A program made the translations under genes and the position numbers. 64,000 nt of DNA from Eriocheir sinensis. Its lineage: Eukaryota > Arthropoda > Malacostraca > Decapoda > Varunidae. The stretch's first letter is position 1. Each line of letters begins with the position of its first letter. The notes below the pieces were generated by a model. It was not told the origin of the DNA, did not search any database, and was given only the letters and a program-made list of their open reading frames with translations. Location of the stretch: assembly GCF_024679095.1 (NCBI RefSeq), contig NC_066517.1, positions 4,281,416-4,345,415 of the forward strand, read 5' to 3'. Below, one piece after another: positions 1-10,229 of the stretch.

Positions 1-596
1 CCCCCCTTGGTTTACAGTTATATGGGGGAACAATGTGCAAAATTATTGTAAAATCTGCATAATGTTCTTGTTTTGTGGGGGACTTGTGCAGCTGGAGAGT
101 GGCGTCCAGTGCAAAGTGGCTTTACCATTTGAGGGTCCCACAAAATGCACTCAAAGTTTAAATGACCATGACATTTTGGGGTCAATTTTTTTATATATAT
201 AACATGAGCAGATTTTATTGATAATGATATTTGTATAGATATTTTTATGATTACATTAATTTTAAAAAGTCATAGTTGTGTTGTCCTTGACCAAATTTTG
301 AGGGAATTTAGTGGTCTTCAGTTATCTAATATGCATTAATAATATTCCATAACCATGCACTCATTACTGACCCCAATACCACAGACATATGTAGCTTCAT
401 GTCATTCTTCTGTTGCTTCTGACTTTGGTTAGGTTATTCTGGAGGACACTGAGATGTTGGTTTGATTTTTGTGTTAACCCAGCCAGTATTTGAACCACTT
501 AAGGGTTGCCTGCAGCTGTCAGTGGCCACTGGGTGTGAGTTGACTTAGTTATCACATCCTTTGCTGTCTGGACATCCAGTAAGAATAAAGAGGATT
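1..596. other. AT-rich stretch without recognised features
   Basis: I see no convincing coding exon, RNA gene or transposon end here. The DNA is AT-rich and the reading frames are short. Confidence 0.5.
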
Positions 597-830
597 TCAA
601 TCATCGTCTCTTTTTAGGTCTTCCAGGTCCATTCCCTCTTCACTTTTCTTGAAGAGTTTATTCATGATTCTAAGCCTGTTTCTTTTAGAAAATTGAACAA
701 GTTGAACTCTACCTTCTCTTTTACCTATTCCAAAATTACCAATTGTTGTTTCACCAACATATTTGGTCCCTACATAGTTGTTTATATCTCCCATAACTAT
801 TAAAAAATAGGTTTGTTCCTTCATCCTACT
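597..830 (-). mobile_element. LINE fragment, APE-type endonuclease domain
   Basis: The minus strand encodes about 75 residues resembling the middle of an APE-like endonuclease of a non-LTR retrotransposon: a VMGDINNYVG block (the GDxN motif) followed by GETTIGNFGIGKREGR and a block ending in LRIMN. The familiar RKWTWRSP-like continuation is shifted into another frame (it reads as EGMDLEDLKR), so the fragment carries at least one indel. Both sides are lost and no tail or duplication is visible. It probably belongs with the RTE-like LINE at 13.86 kb, but the two fragments do not overlap, so that is an inference. Confidence 0.6.
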
Positions 831-1081
831 TCCACATTCTCATAGAACATTTTTTCTTCATCATCAGTATAAAATAATGGTGCAGAAGCTTACAGTATCT
901 GTAGTTGAAGTTGATAATCGTTCCTGCTACTGTTGCATTCAGGAATTATACATTCCATGCTAAATACTTGTTAATTGAGAACCCATCTCCATGCTCCTTC
1001 CTGTCTGCTATGTTGGTCAGGCAATACTGTCTTAACCATGACGTCCCACCTCAGATCCTTCAGTTTGAGCACCATAGCAGA

Positions 1082-1441
1082 GTTAGTCACTTTTTTTTTT
1101 TTTTTTTTTCTTTTTTTTTTTTAATATGGCCTATAGCACCAGTAGGCTATTCCATAGGGGCCTGACGGTCAGCCCGAGCCCGTCATGGCGCAGGCAATTG
1201 TTTATAGTGCCGCCATTATTATTGGCTCATGCTGCCCCCTGGAGCTCATTCTTGATTTGACTTGCACAGCTTCTTCTAGACTTCTTGAGTCTGGGTTGAT
1301 GGGTGGTCTTCAGGACAACATGTGGGTAGTCTTAGGCCACTCGGCAGTGACTGAAAAATCCCAGGTGGTTAGCGGCAGATTAGAACCCGCATCATGAACA
1401 ACGTGGTGAATGCGGGGCCGGCATGCTAACCACTTAGCCAC
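1082..1441 (-). mobile_element. tRNA-derived SINE (family A), minus copy
   Basis: A poly(T) run at the left is followed by sequence matching, in reverse complement, the plus-strand copy at 41,471-41,860. Shared blocks include the GGCTCATGCTGCCCCCTGGA block, the TGATGGGTGGTCTTCAGGAC block and the GTGACTGAAAAATCCCAG block. The right end is tRNA-like, with a decayed B box (GGTTCTAATC on the minus strand). Five copies of this family occur in the window. Confidence 0.75.
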
Positions 1442-1918
1442 TGCCTCCCTGAAACTTGCCGAAGTCAGATTCTAAAGGGGCCTGATTGTACCCACAGATG
1501 TTCATGTAAAGGAGCATCACATCCACTTCCATATTCTCTATTCTTCCTCATTTCTACGTTTATACCAGTTAAGGGCCATCCACACTATGGGTGGGCCATT
1601 GTGGAATCAGGCAGACTGACGAGAGGGTAAGGGGGGTGAGCGTCCACACTATAATAAGCGACAGGCAAGGCACGACTGGTGAGCAGCCCACGCTCGTCAT
1701 TCTCTGCCACGAGTGATGGGAAGACGCGGCATGAATGACCCCTCTCACTATTAATAGACAACAGGGTGTCATGCTCTGGGTCACCCACCAAATACCTCTC
1801 GCTCGACACTCGCTGCTGCTCCGCGTACCCCCACCCACTTTACTATATGTGGGAGTTGTGTGGAGCCAGAGACGGAATTCTGGGCCTGGTCACCCATAGT
1901 GTGGACGCCGCTGTACGC

Positions 1919-2330
1919 CCAGGGGTGTGGAGGCGGATAGATAAAATTCTGACTGACTCCGACTCCAGGAAATTTTTAAGTTGTGACTCTGACTCCAACT
2001 CCACCCTCCTCCCTCTCCCCCTCTTCTGCAGCACTGTGGTAGACAAATCAAACCCACCCACACCACACCACATACCACACCATACCCTGCCACACCACAC
2101 CACACCCAGTCACACCACACCTAGCTACACCACACACCACATCCAGCCACACCACACCCAGCCACACAACACCACATCATACCCAGCCACACCACACCAC
2201 GCGTTACAACAAGGCACATCACGTCAAACATCTTACCCAACAACACCATGCAGCACATGTGTTGTTCGGTGTGTATCACACGTGTCGTTGGGTACGTCTT
2301 CTATGACATCGTCTTGTAATTTATCTCATT
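1919..2330 (+). mobile_element. hAT-like terminus with a CCACAC-rich minisatellite
   Basis: The segment opens with CAGGGGTGTGGAGGCGG, a hAT-style end, followed by gactccgactcc motifs, a CTCCCTCTCCCCCTCTTCTGC block and GTGGTAGACAAATCAAACCC. It then runs into roughly 150 bp of irregular CACCACACC repeats. The same order appears inverted at 37,800-38,312, so this is a dispersed repeat. The other terminus is not clear. Confidence 0.6.
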
Positions 2331-2901
2331 AATTTACAGATTAATAATCAACATTTCCAAAAAAAATCCATATTAAATTATTTTTTAAATGTCTTCCCAC
2401 AAGATCTCACACAAAAACTTGCCTCTCCCACAAATTTGTGGAAATTTCCCATTGAGTGGCAACACTGTTCTAGCAGTGCAGCCAAGTATTTTATACAAGA
2501 ATTAATTACGCAAAGGAGTCAGTGTCGTAGATATTTTTACGTACTCAGACTCAGACTCTGGTCACAAGTACAGTATTCCCAATATGTTGAGGCCGGTCTG
2601 GCGGGGCGCTGAAAGGGAACTCCCCTGATGCGGCGTTGCCAGATGTACTAGCAACAATTATTGTCTTATTGTTAGATTACTTTTAAATGAAACTTCATAA
2701 TAGTGCATTTATATAAATTTCTAATAAGGATGTATAGAGAGCTTTGAATATTGTTGTAGTGGAATGATAACAATGACTTTGTATAGATACCACAAAATGT
2801 GGCAACTCTGTTCTCCAATGTTGCCATTTATAAGGCTGGGTCAAGGGTACATTGACTGCGCTAATCCACAGGTACACGAGGTTGATTCTTGTGATAACCC
2901 G

Positions 2902-2944
2902 ACACACACACACACACACACACACATACACATACACACACATT
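2902..2944. repeat. (CA)n microsatellite
   Basis: Near-pure CA dinucleotide tract, lightly interrupted by ATACA, inside the foldback element. Confidence 0.95.
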
Positions 2945-3100
2945 GAGAGAGAGAGAGGTGTGGCTACTTGGAATTAAGGGTTGGCTGACCGTTCCCAGGC
3001 CGCCGTTAATCAGGTCAAGTCAAGTCATTCTCCCTCGTGCTGCCTGGGGAAACCTCTATTAAAAAAATGCACCTTAACTCTTACCTCATGGGTGGTGTGG

Positions 3101-3138
<38 letters not shown>
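3101..3138. repeat. (GA)n microsatellite
   Basis: Pure GA dinucleotide tract inside the foldback element. Confidence 0.95.
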
Positions 3139-3141
<3 letters not shown>

Positions 3142-3256
3142 AAATAAATCGCACTTCTTTGTTGCCTTTAATTGTTGCTAGTACATCTGGCAACGCCGCA
3201 TCAGGGAAATTCCCTTTCGGTGTCTCACCAGACCGGCCTCAACATATTGGGAATAG

Positions 3257-6036
3257 TATAGGTGACTCTAGCGACTCCGACTCTATCCCCCTGGTGATGC
3301 CTTCCTTACCCAGTCTTGTAGCGTGTAGCCACAACAGATGAGTTTCCATGTGCTCATATTCTTGCACTCTATTTTTCACTATGCAGTCACCTCCCCATCT
3401 CGCTTGTCAACTCCCAAGCACCATCAGCCCATCAAACAAGTAGTATCCTCTCACTCCATGCCATTCTCTCTGAACTTCAATGAACTCTTTTCATGAGCAC
3501 AGTGTTTACATCACCACCACATCAGTCATTCATAGTGCACATTGTTTCCTGGTAATAGTTTTTATGTAATCTAATGTGATTTACTGTTCCGTACAAGACA
3601 GTTGTCTTCAACATTGCTGAAATTGATTTAGAGAATATATTGATGTGACGGGTACATGCAGATTTCTAATGATAAACATTCAGAGGCATTGTTTAAAATT
3701 TCATTTAACAGTTAAATGTTTTCTTTATAAATAATGTACAAGTAAATGTTTTTCAGGTTGAGGATTGAGTAGTAGAATGTGTTTAAGGGAATTAAGGGAA
3801 ACCCCCCCCTTAAGAAATGTGTGAGAACCTCTGAAGTGTGTGTGTCAGGCTTTCTGTTTGCTCTGGGAAGGGTGTGGGCATGTAGTGTGAGTGTTGGGGC
3901 AAGGGTTTACTTATGTCAAGAGTGGATTTTTCTGGCTTGGTACACTCACTGTTTGGGTGTTACTGCTTGATGAAAGCTTATCTATTGATTGGTCTAATTC
4001 TTGGAACTGGAAGATGGAAAATGCAGAGGCTAGATAGCAATGTGGCAACATTTTTTGCTTTTTGATTATCTTGGGCATCTTTGAAGTTTAATGTAGAGTT
4101 AGGCCTTGTTTGGTCCAAACACATACGGCATTTATTTTCTGTACATCATTTACATCTTTTGATGTTTGCTTTTGCATAGAAACTGTCTGAAAAATGCAGT
4201 TTTTTCAGCCTTCAATGATGGGCATGGTTGTAAGATAGGATGAAGTGATCACTAAAATTAGACATACCAAAGGTGGGCATCAACTTAAATTGTGTTACTT
4301 TTTGTTTGACTGGAATCCAGTAGAAGCTAACTCTGCTTGGGACAGTGAGTGGGTTTTGTTCTTTGTGAGGGAGTAACATTTTTCTGGTGGATGGCAGATG
4401 GGGTGTTGTGTTAACCAGATGCAAGGAAGTTAACAACTTAAGATAAGGGAGTTGTTTGGGTTTTGGTGTTGTTAATGGATGGTAATTGTAGACTGAAATT
4501 AATCACTAATTCATGGCTATTTATTGGGATGTACTTATGTTTTAAGCCTTTGTATTTATTTCATCTTTATTATTGTCCTGATCCAATAATTCAGGTTTTC
4601 TTGAGCACACACCTACTGTCTTACCAGTCGAGCCTTTTGTCGTTGATGTAGCCCGTCAAGGCTTTGTACCACTTTGTTGGTCTCTTGGAGGTAAGTGGGT
4701 CATTTACAGTGACAGTGAACACCTGCTTGACATCATCACAATCTGTCTATAATTTTCTCTAGAAGACCCGGTACTTGTTTGCCTGGTGCGGAGGAGGCGG
4801 AGAGTAGTTGTGTTAGGTAATCCTTGCGTGGTGTAGTGGAGTAACAACAGCCTGAGTAGGAGTTAGCCTCTGTGCTCACACTCACTGGTACTATTTCCCT
4901 CTTTGGTTTTTATTTTCAAAGTTTCTCAGTGTGTTTGGTCAAATGTTTGTGTTCACCTCACAGCAATTTTCAGTCATTCAGAAGGGAGTTGGAAAAACCT
5001 TTTGCCTTTACCAATGGCATACTACAAGTGACATATTTCCTTGTGAGATTCACTAGGAACCATATATATTAATTATCTTTAGAAGATCCTCCCCTGAAAA
5101 GATTTAATGAAACAGTTGTCTGGCAAGATACAGGTGTCTGTCCTTGCAAAAGTTATTAAAGTCTCTGTGGGCTTCACAGGAACCAACCCGCTGTCAAGCC
5201 AAGAAGACACACATGGCGGCACTCACTGGGTCACCAAGGAAGGATTCCATGTCTGGTCACTTCCTCAAGCCTTGTGGGAGTGTTTATGGGATCAACTGCC
5301 ACAGTGACCACCACCTCGCCCCACCACCACCACCACCACCACCTCTACCACCACCACCACTTTATGTAGCCAGGTGACCCCTCCTTTTCTCCCCCACTTC
5401 CTGTCCCCCTTGGCATCACCTCCCATGCCCAGCCCTCATCACTTGCCCAAGAGCCATCCATAGGTTTATATCCTTTATTTAGTGATTCATCTTTTGCTTT
5501 AGGTTCTCATGTAATTATTAGTTCATTAACAGTTTGAATAAGTCATTATTACTGTCATTGTTTGCAGTTTCTATCAGTAGCAATGACTTTGATCTATCAT
5601 ACACATGTATGTTTTGAAGTCTTTTGGAGACTTAAGTATCTTAACTATTGGACCTAGTGATAACCTCTTCAGAGTTGTGATGCTGTAATGAGGAAGTTCG
5701 TTGGTTGTCCGGTCACATTCCTTCAATTTTCTCCACAATAGTAAGGTGAGATCATGTCAATTATGTCAATAAATGTGCAGTACCTTGAAGCGCCAGTGTT
5801 TTATTCCCTTGACTGGTGTGCAGCAAGTTGAGACAGAGCCACATTTGGGTTGTGGTGTTATACTCTTTATTTCCATGTTGTAATTGGGGACAATCCAAAC
5901 CCTGTGTAAGTGTAAGGCAGCACTGAGCCATCCAGTTCTGTGATGTGAAGGAGACAGAAATGTAATACTTCTTATTTGCTTTTTTAAGAGAGCTGTGAGG
6001 GGAGAACTATGATACCTCATTCAAATAATGCAAATA
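3257..6036. other. About 2.8 kb with no recognised gene or element
   Basis: Only short frames occur, none with motifs I recognise. A CCACCACC trinucleotide tract lies near 5310-5360. An unrecognised exon of a neighbouring gene cannot be excluded. Confidence 0.5.
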
Positions 6037-6673
6037 CAGTAAATCCTTACTTTAATGAACCAGAGTGGGGAGGTGATGTTATTGGCCGTATTACAAGTCA
6101 GACCCAAGAAGTTTTGGGTCCCTACAAAGGTTGGTTTAGGGGCCGTACTACAAGTCCAATCCGAGAAGTTTTGGGTCCTTACAGAGTTTGGGATGAATAA
6201 CTCTGTAGGGACCCGAAAATTCTTGGATTGGACTTGTAGTACGGCCCCTAAACCGACCTTTGTAGGGACCCAAAACTTCTTGGGTTTGACTTGTCAACCC
6301 TATATCTGACAATCAGTTATATCTGAGGAATCCAAACTTTTTGCAAATAACAGACTTTGTTTGTTGCATGAGGTGAAATGTTCACTGTGCTCAATCACTT
6401 CCATATATTAGTTGTGTTAGATGAAAGGAGAGCTTGGAAAGACGAGAGCAGAAGCGATTACAGTTGGGCAGACATGGCATGCAGTACCCGGTCAGCTTTG
6501 TTTAAACCATCGCTGATCAACATGCGTGCCCATGTTCAGTCCACCTACCACTGAACTGGACCCGCCACTTACCAAACTCTTTCAGCAAATTCCCGCATAT
6601 TCCACACTGGCCCACAATGTTTGTTGGAGACGAAATTTGTTATATTGAGGTCCGTTAAAGCAAGGGTTTACTG
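6037..6673. mobile_element. Mariner/pogo-like MITE containing a palindrome
   Basis: The left end starts CAGTAAATCCTTACTTTAAT and the right end, read in reverse complement, starts CAGTAAACCCTTGCTTTAAC; about 20 of the first 25 bases agree. A TA precedes the left end (6035-6036), as expected for Tc1/mariner-type insertion, but the right flank reads TG, so one copy of the duplication is mutated or the boundary is off by a little. No transposase is visible. Confidence 0.65.
6094..6293. repeat. 200-bp imperfect hairpin (95-bp arms, 10-bp loop)
   Basis: Bases 6094-6188 and 6199-6293 are reverse complements with about 6 mismatches in 95; the loop is 6189-6198. Each arm carries a smaller inverted motif, GACCCAAGAAGTTTTGGGTC. 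It lies inside the MITE at 6037-6673. Confidence 0.9.
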
Positions 6674-6788
6674 TGACTTTGTATGAAAATATAATGTAGT
6701 AAACATTCTTCACCATGTTTTATTTCTTGCAAGTCAAGGAACTCTACTGCAAACCTGGGAGCCACAATTTTTTCTTGTAGTCCTCCCA

Positions 6789-7835
6789 TAACCCCATTAA
6801 ACCACAAAAAGTTTTCTCGGAAGATCCCCCATAACGCAAAAGTCAGCGGAAAATACACTTTGAAACAGAAAAAGTCATTAAAGATGTTTTATAGGAAATT
6901 TTCTGGCGCACCCTGCTATGAAATCTGTTTCTTTCTAGGTTGTCGCATTTGGCTGGAATTCCAAGATACCCCCAAAAATTCCAACTTTTTACTGGTGCGA
7001 CGTACATGAAGATTCATTGGAAAGTTGCTTATTTTATCACGATGGAGTCTGAAAAGTATAGTTTACAATCTTTGACCCAGAAAGTTACTGCCTATAGAGA
7101 GCCAAAGTTGTGGTGAAACTTGAAAAATAATTTTGGTAATTTTATTTATTTGTTTTTTTCATTCTGGAATGAACCTCATTGAATAAAAGTTGTAGAAAAT
7201 CATCCGTATAACTCAATCGTGAAATCAGATTATGATTTGAACTGATCGTTCAGCTGGAATTCCATGATTCCCCCAAATTCCAACTTTTTATTGGTGCGAT
7301 GTACAGGAAAATTTATTGAAGAAAAATTGCCCATTTTATCACGATGGAGTCTGAAAAATATAGTTTATAATCTTTGACCCAAGAATTTACTGCCTACAGA
7401 GACCAAAAGTCGTAGAGAAACTCGAAAAATATTTTTTGTAAATTTTTGTAGTTTTTTCATTCTGGAATGAATTTCATTGAAAAAAAGTTGCAGAAAATCA
7501 TCCGTATAACTCAACTGTGAAATCAGATTATTCTTTGGACAGACCGTTTGGCTGGAATTCCATGATCCCTAAAAAATTCAACTTCCGCTTCCCACTCCTC
7601 TGAACACTCATGTGAACAAGATATTGGTTCATCTAGAACATCACGTATATAAGTGGAGGTGTCAAGACTACACTCAGCATGCAACGAGCAGAAACTAAAG
7701 GAAGACCGCTGAAACAGATCGACAGGGAACATAATCACTCTGCAGACTCCTTGATGCATAGGCAGGAACTGTAGGCTATTTTTAGCACGGAGTGGTTGTA
7801 TTACCGTGGTAAGGGACAAAAGAGGTGCCAGTTAG
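6789..7835. repeat. Left arm of a long inverted repeat
   Basis: About 1.05 kb that recurs in reverse complement at 10,230-11,450. The arm contains two head-to-tail units of roughly 300 bp, each including GGCTGGAATTCCA, TTTTATCACGATGGAGTCTG and AAAATCATCCGTATAACTCA. Next comes a stretch with TGAACACTCATGTGAACAAG and GGTTCATCTAGAACATCACG, ending in GGGACAAAAGAGGTGCCAG. It carries the empty version of the site where the right arm has a 190-bp insertion. No protein of known type is encoded. Confidence 0.85.
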
Positions 7836-8259
7836 CAGTGGTGTGCATGGTTCCGCCAATCTGCTAACCGTTAATTAGCGAAGCTAACTTTTTCGTTAGC
7901 TGATTAGCGTTTTTGCTAACTTTGGAAACAGTTAGCGGACCAATTAGTTTCTGCTAAACGTAGTTCCTCCTCCGCTAAGTTTAAGTCCACTAAAAAGTCA
8001 TACAGGTTTGTTCTTGTCCGTTGTCCATTGTGGGCAGACACAGCACCAGTTGAGCCATATGGCGCAATAATTCCAAGGGTTCCACTTTTGGGTAAATTAC
8101 ATCTTAAAGTAGGGTAATTGGACAATTACTAGGGAACTTTTTTGGTATTTTAGGGTAATACATCTTCCATTTCTGACTCTTTGAACTCTGGATTTAATAA
8201 CAAGAATTCAATATTTTCCACCTGACAAGAAAAAACCCACTGCTATATACTTATTCGCT

Positions 8260-8495
8260 TATCCCTTGACTGTGGATTTCCTACCAGAAGACATCACCAA
8301 ACTACAGAAGTGGAACAAAAAGTGGCTTCTACAATTCAATGAAGAAAAATGTAAAGTTCTGCACCTTGGAAGGGGATATCCAGCACACCAATACCACTTG
8401 GGAAACACTCCACTATCCACCACAGAGGCTGAGAAAGACCTGGGACTATATGTTACCAAGCTACCAGTGAAAGCCAAATCCATGCCAATCGTAGC
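8260..8495 (+). mobile_element. LINE fragment, C-terminal part of reverse transcriptase
   Basis: The plus strand encodes about 75 residues typical of the stretch after the RT catalytic motif in CR1/Jockey-type LINEs: ITKLQKWNKKW, FNEEKCKVLHLGR and TEAEKDLGLYV. The catalytic FADD box and the rest of the protein are absent. The piggyBac-type element begins directly to its right. Confidence 0.7.
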
Positions 8496-8506
8496 GGATG
8501 GGTTAA

Positions 8507-9442
8507 CCCCTTCCGCACCGCTCCCGTTTACCTGACCTGGGCCCATATACCGCTCGCGCTTGCCGCCCCCTGCATACTCCGTACCCCCTCATTATAATCA
8601 ATTTTTTTTGCATCCTTGGGCCACCAAGCTGCACACCATGGGACCAATACATGTGCATCCGAGGTAACTTCATGACTACCATGACCATCAACAAGGAAAT
8701 GAACACGTACATTTCATCCTGTGTCACCTCTCCATATCAACCCGTTCACCTTTCGTTTCCCAGTCGCGGCAAAATATTCGGCAGCCCGGGAATTCATCCA
8801 TAAACACAGCTTGTCAATCACTTCTTCATCAAAATAATGACAAAAAGTCTCGCGCAGGCAAGTAAACTGAGCCACATGGGAGGACAATGATGCGTGAGCA
8901 TCACTAAACGACGGTACGGGGTCAGGCTGGGTATCACTGAAAGGGTCAGACATGAGGCGCCAGCCTTGTTCCTCCACTGGCTCCACAGTGTCTGAAAAAT
9001 CCTCATCACTGTCATCTACTAAGTCACTTAACACCACTTTCAGTAGAAGCACCTGGCAGATATTCAGAGCCAGACACGGAACTACTGTTGACCAACATAG
9101 TGGCGATAACGGCGGTTGCAACGATTGTAGCGAATCCAAGATGGCCAGGTAAAGGACACAAAGTGATAAAATCCTTCTCTTATGGAAGCAAGACAAGCAC
9201 TGAGTCCCAAATGGCAACCCTGAGCCAGCCAGCCTTGAGATGCCGTGTTGTCTCGTGACGTGGCAGTCACTGATTTGCTTGAGTGATTGTGGGCGGAGTT
9301 TCAGGGTCCAGTATGTAGTACCACCCCCCTAAACACAGTGTAATACACTATACCGCCTGTATTTACCCGCCCTTTGAAACATGACGTTTTATCGTAGTGC
9401 ATCCCCTATCACATACATGCGTACGTACCGGTGCTGAAGGGG
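8507..9442 (-). mobile_element. piggyBac-type element with TTAA duplications, 936 bp
   Basis: The left end reads TTAA then CCCCTTCCGCACCG. The right end, in reverse complement, reads TTAA then CCCCTTCAGCACCG. TTAA on both sides (8503-8506 and 9443-9446) and the CCC start fit piggyBac insertion. It encodes an incomplete transposase on the minus strand and sits inside the hAT element at 7836-9913. Confidence 0.85.
8620..9217 (-). pseudogene. Truncated, frameshifted piggyBac-like transposase
   Basis: The minus frame from 9217 to 8714 has an acidic DDSDEDFSD stretch, then the piggyBac N-terminal pattern: FCHYFDEEVIDKLCLWMNSR, a lysine-rich linker and GLIW. A one-base shift near 8725 moves the reading to the frame that gives EVTQDEMYVFISLLM and VVMKLPRMHMYWSH, matching the next conserved part of the family (PF13843-like). 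The sequence then dissolves. Family transposases run near 550-600 residues; about 200 remain here and none of the catalytic aspartate region is present. It is a broken N-terminal half, not an active enzyme. Confidence 0.75.
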
Positions 9443-9928
9443 TTAATATACTCCTTTGTATTATTTACATTTATGTATCTAAATTGATCCACTATCCTCA
9501 GCTGTGTGGGGGAGCAGTCCTGTGTAGTGTGTCATCAGATATCTTATCAGATTTTGTCTTTCTGCACTGCTATTGTAAGTTCATATATTAGGCATAAATA
9601 AAGTGTATGTTGACTTTAATTTGTGTACACCTTTATCATCATCTGATTTTGCCATGCAATACCTTTCTGGAAAGCTCTATGTCTAAGCTACAACATATTG
9701 AAATTTCAGGTCTCTAAGTCTGTTTTTAGGAGTTTTAGAATCAAAATACTAAACCGAAGCTAAATCCATATAAAGAAAAGTTAGCGATTAGCGGTTCGGG
9801 TTAGCTTCCACTAATTTCTTTATCAGTTTAACGATTTAGCGTAAGCGAAGCTAACTTTTTAGTGGGTTACCAGTTAGTGAAGCTAACTTTTCGGTTAGTG
9901 GTGCCCACCACTGCCAGTTAGCAGAGCT

Positions 9929-9930
<2 letters not shown>

Positions 9931-9982
<52 letters not shown>
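9931..9982. repeat. (AT)n microsatellite
   Basis: Pure AT tract of about 52 bp in the spacer of the long inverted repeat. Confidence 0.95.
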
Positions 9983-9983
<1 letters not shown>

Positions 9984-9987
<4 letters not shown>

Positions 9988-10201
9988 CTTCACAGTTGAG
10001 CTTTCAAATTCCAGATAGCTTGTCACTCTCGGTGGCGTTCACGCGTCTGAAAGAGCTATATGACGCCAGCGGTATTAACCTCATTAACCCCTTAACGACT
10101 TTGATGCCGCTGGCGTCATTGTTCTATCAGACGCGGGCAACAAGCATGACGCCAGTGCCGAAGAGCGAGAAGCTATCTGGAATTTAAAGGCCCTGTGTAA
10201 C
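9984..10201. mobile_element. Palindromic 218-bp MITE with TA duplication
   Basis: The two halves are imperfect reverse complements: AAATTCCAGATAGCTT on the left matches AAGCTATCTGGAATTT-like sequence on the right, and GCGTCTGA matches TCAGACGC. Ends are GTTAC and GTAAC, with TA on both sides (9982-9983 and 10,202-10,203). The size and TA flanks suggest a mariner-type MITE. Confidence 0.7.
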
Positions 10202-10229
10202 TACGTATGTCTCTGTCGATGCTGATTGA

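Larger units (their letters stand above)
2572..3256. mobile_element. Foldback-type element with ~87-bp inverted ends
   Basis: The segment 2572-2660 recurs as its reverse complement at 3169-3256. Shared blocks are ATTCCCAATATGTTGAGGCC, GGTCTGG, CTGATGCGGCGTTGCCAGAT and GTACTAGCAACAATTA. The interior of about 500 bp holds a CA microsatellite (about 2902-2944) and a GA microsatellite (about 3101-3138) and no coding region. Exact outer ends and target duplication are not resolved. Confidence 0.7.
7836..9913. mobile_element. Non-autonomous hAT-type transposon, 2078 bp
   Basis: The element begins CAGTGGTGTGC and ends, in reverse complement, CAGTGGTGGGC. It is flanked on both sides by the exact 8-bp duplication CCAGTTAG (7828-7835 and 9914-9921), the hallmark of hAT insertion. 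Both ends are crowded with GTTAGC/GCTAAC hexamers (roughly fifteen in all), a likely subterminal transposase-binding array. No hAT transposase is present; the inside is a LINE fragment and a piggyBac-type element. The matching site in the right arm of the long inverted repeat (near 10,230) lacks this insertion. Confidence 0.88.

Noticed and set aside
1766..2332. A 188-codon plus-strand ORF rich in His, Thr and Pro
   Set aside because: It is driven by the CCACAC minisatellite of a hAT-like repeat.
5107..5377. Two overlapping small ORFs upstream of a CCACCACC tract
   Set aside because: No recognisable domain, no splice context and a low-complexity end; not enough to call an exon.
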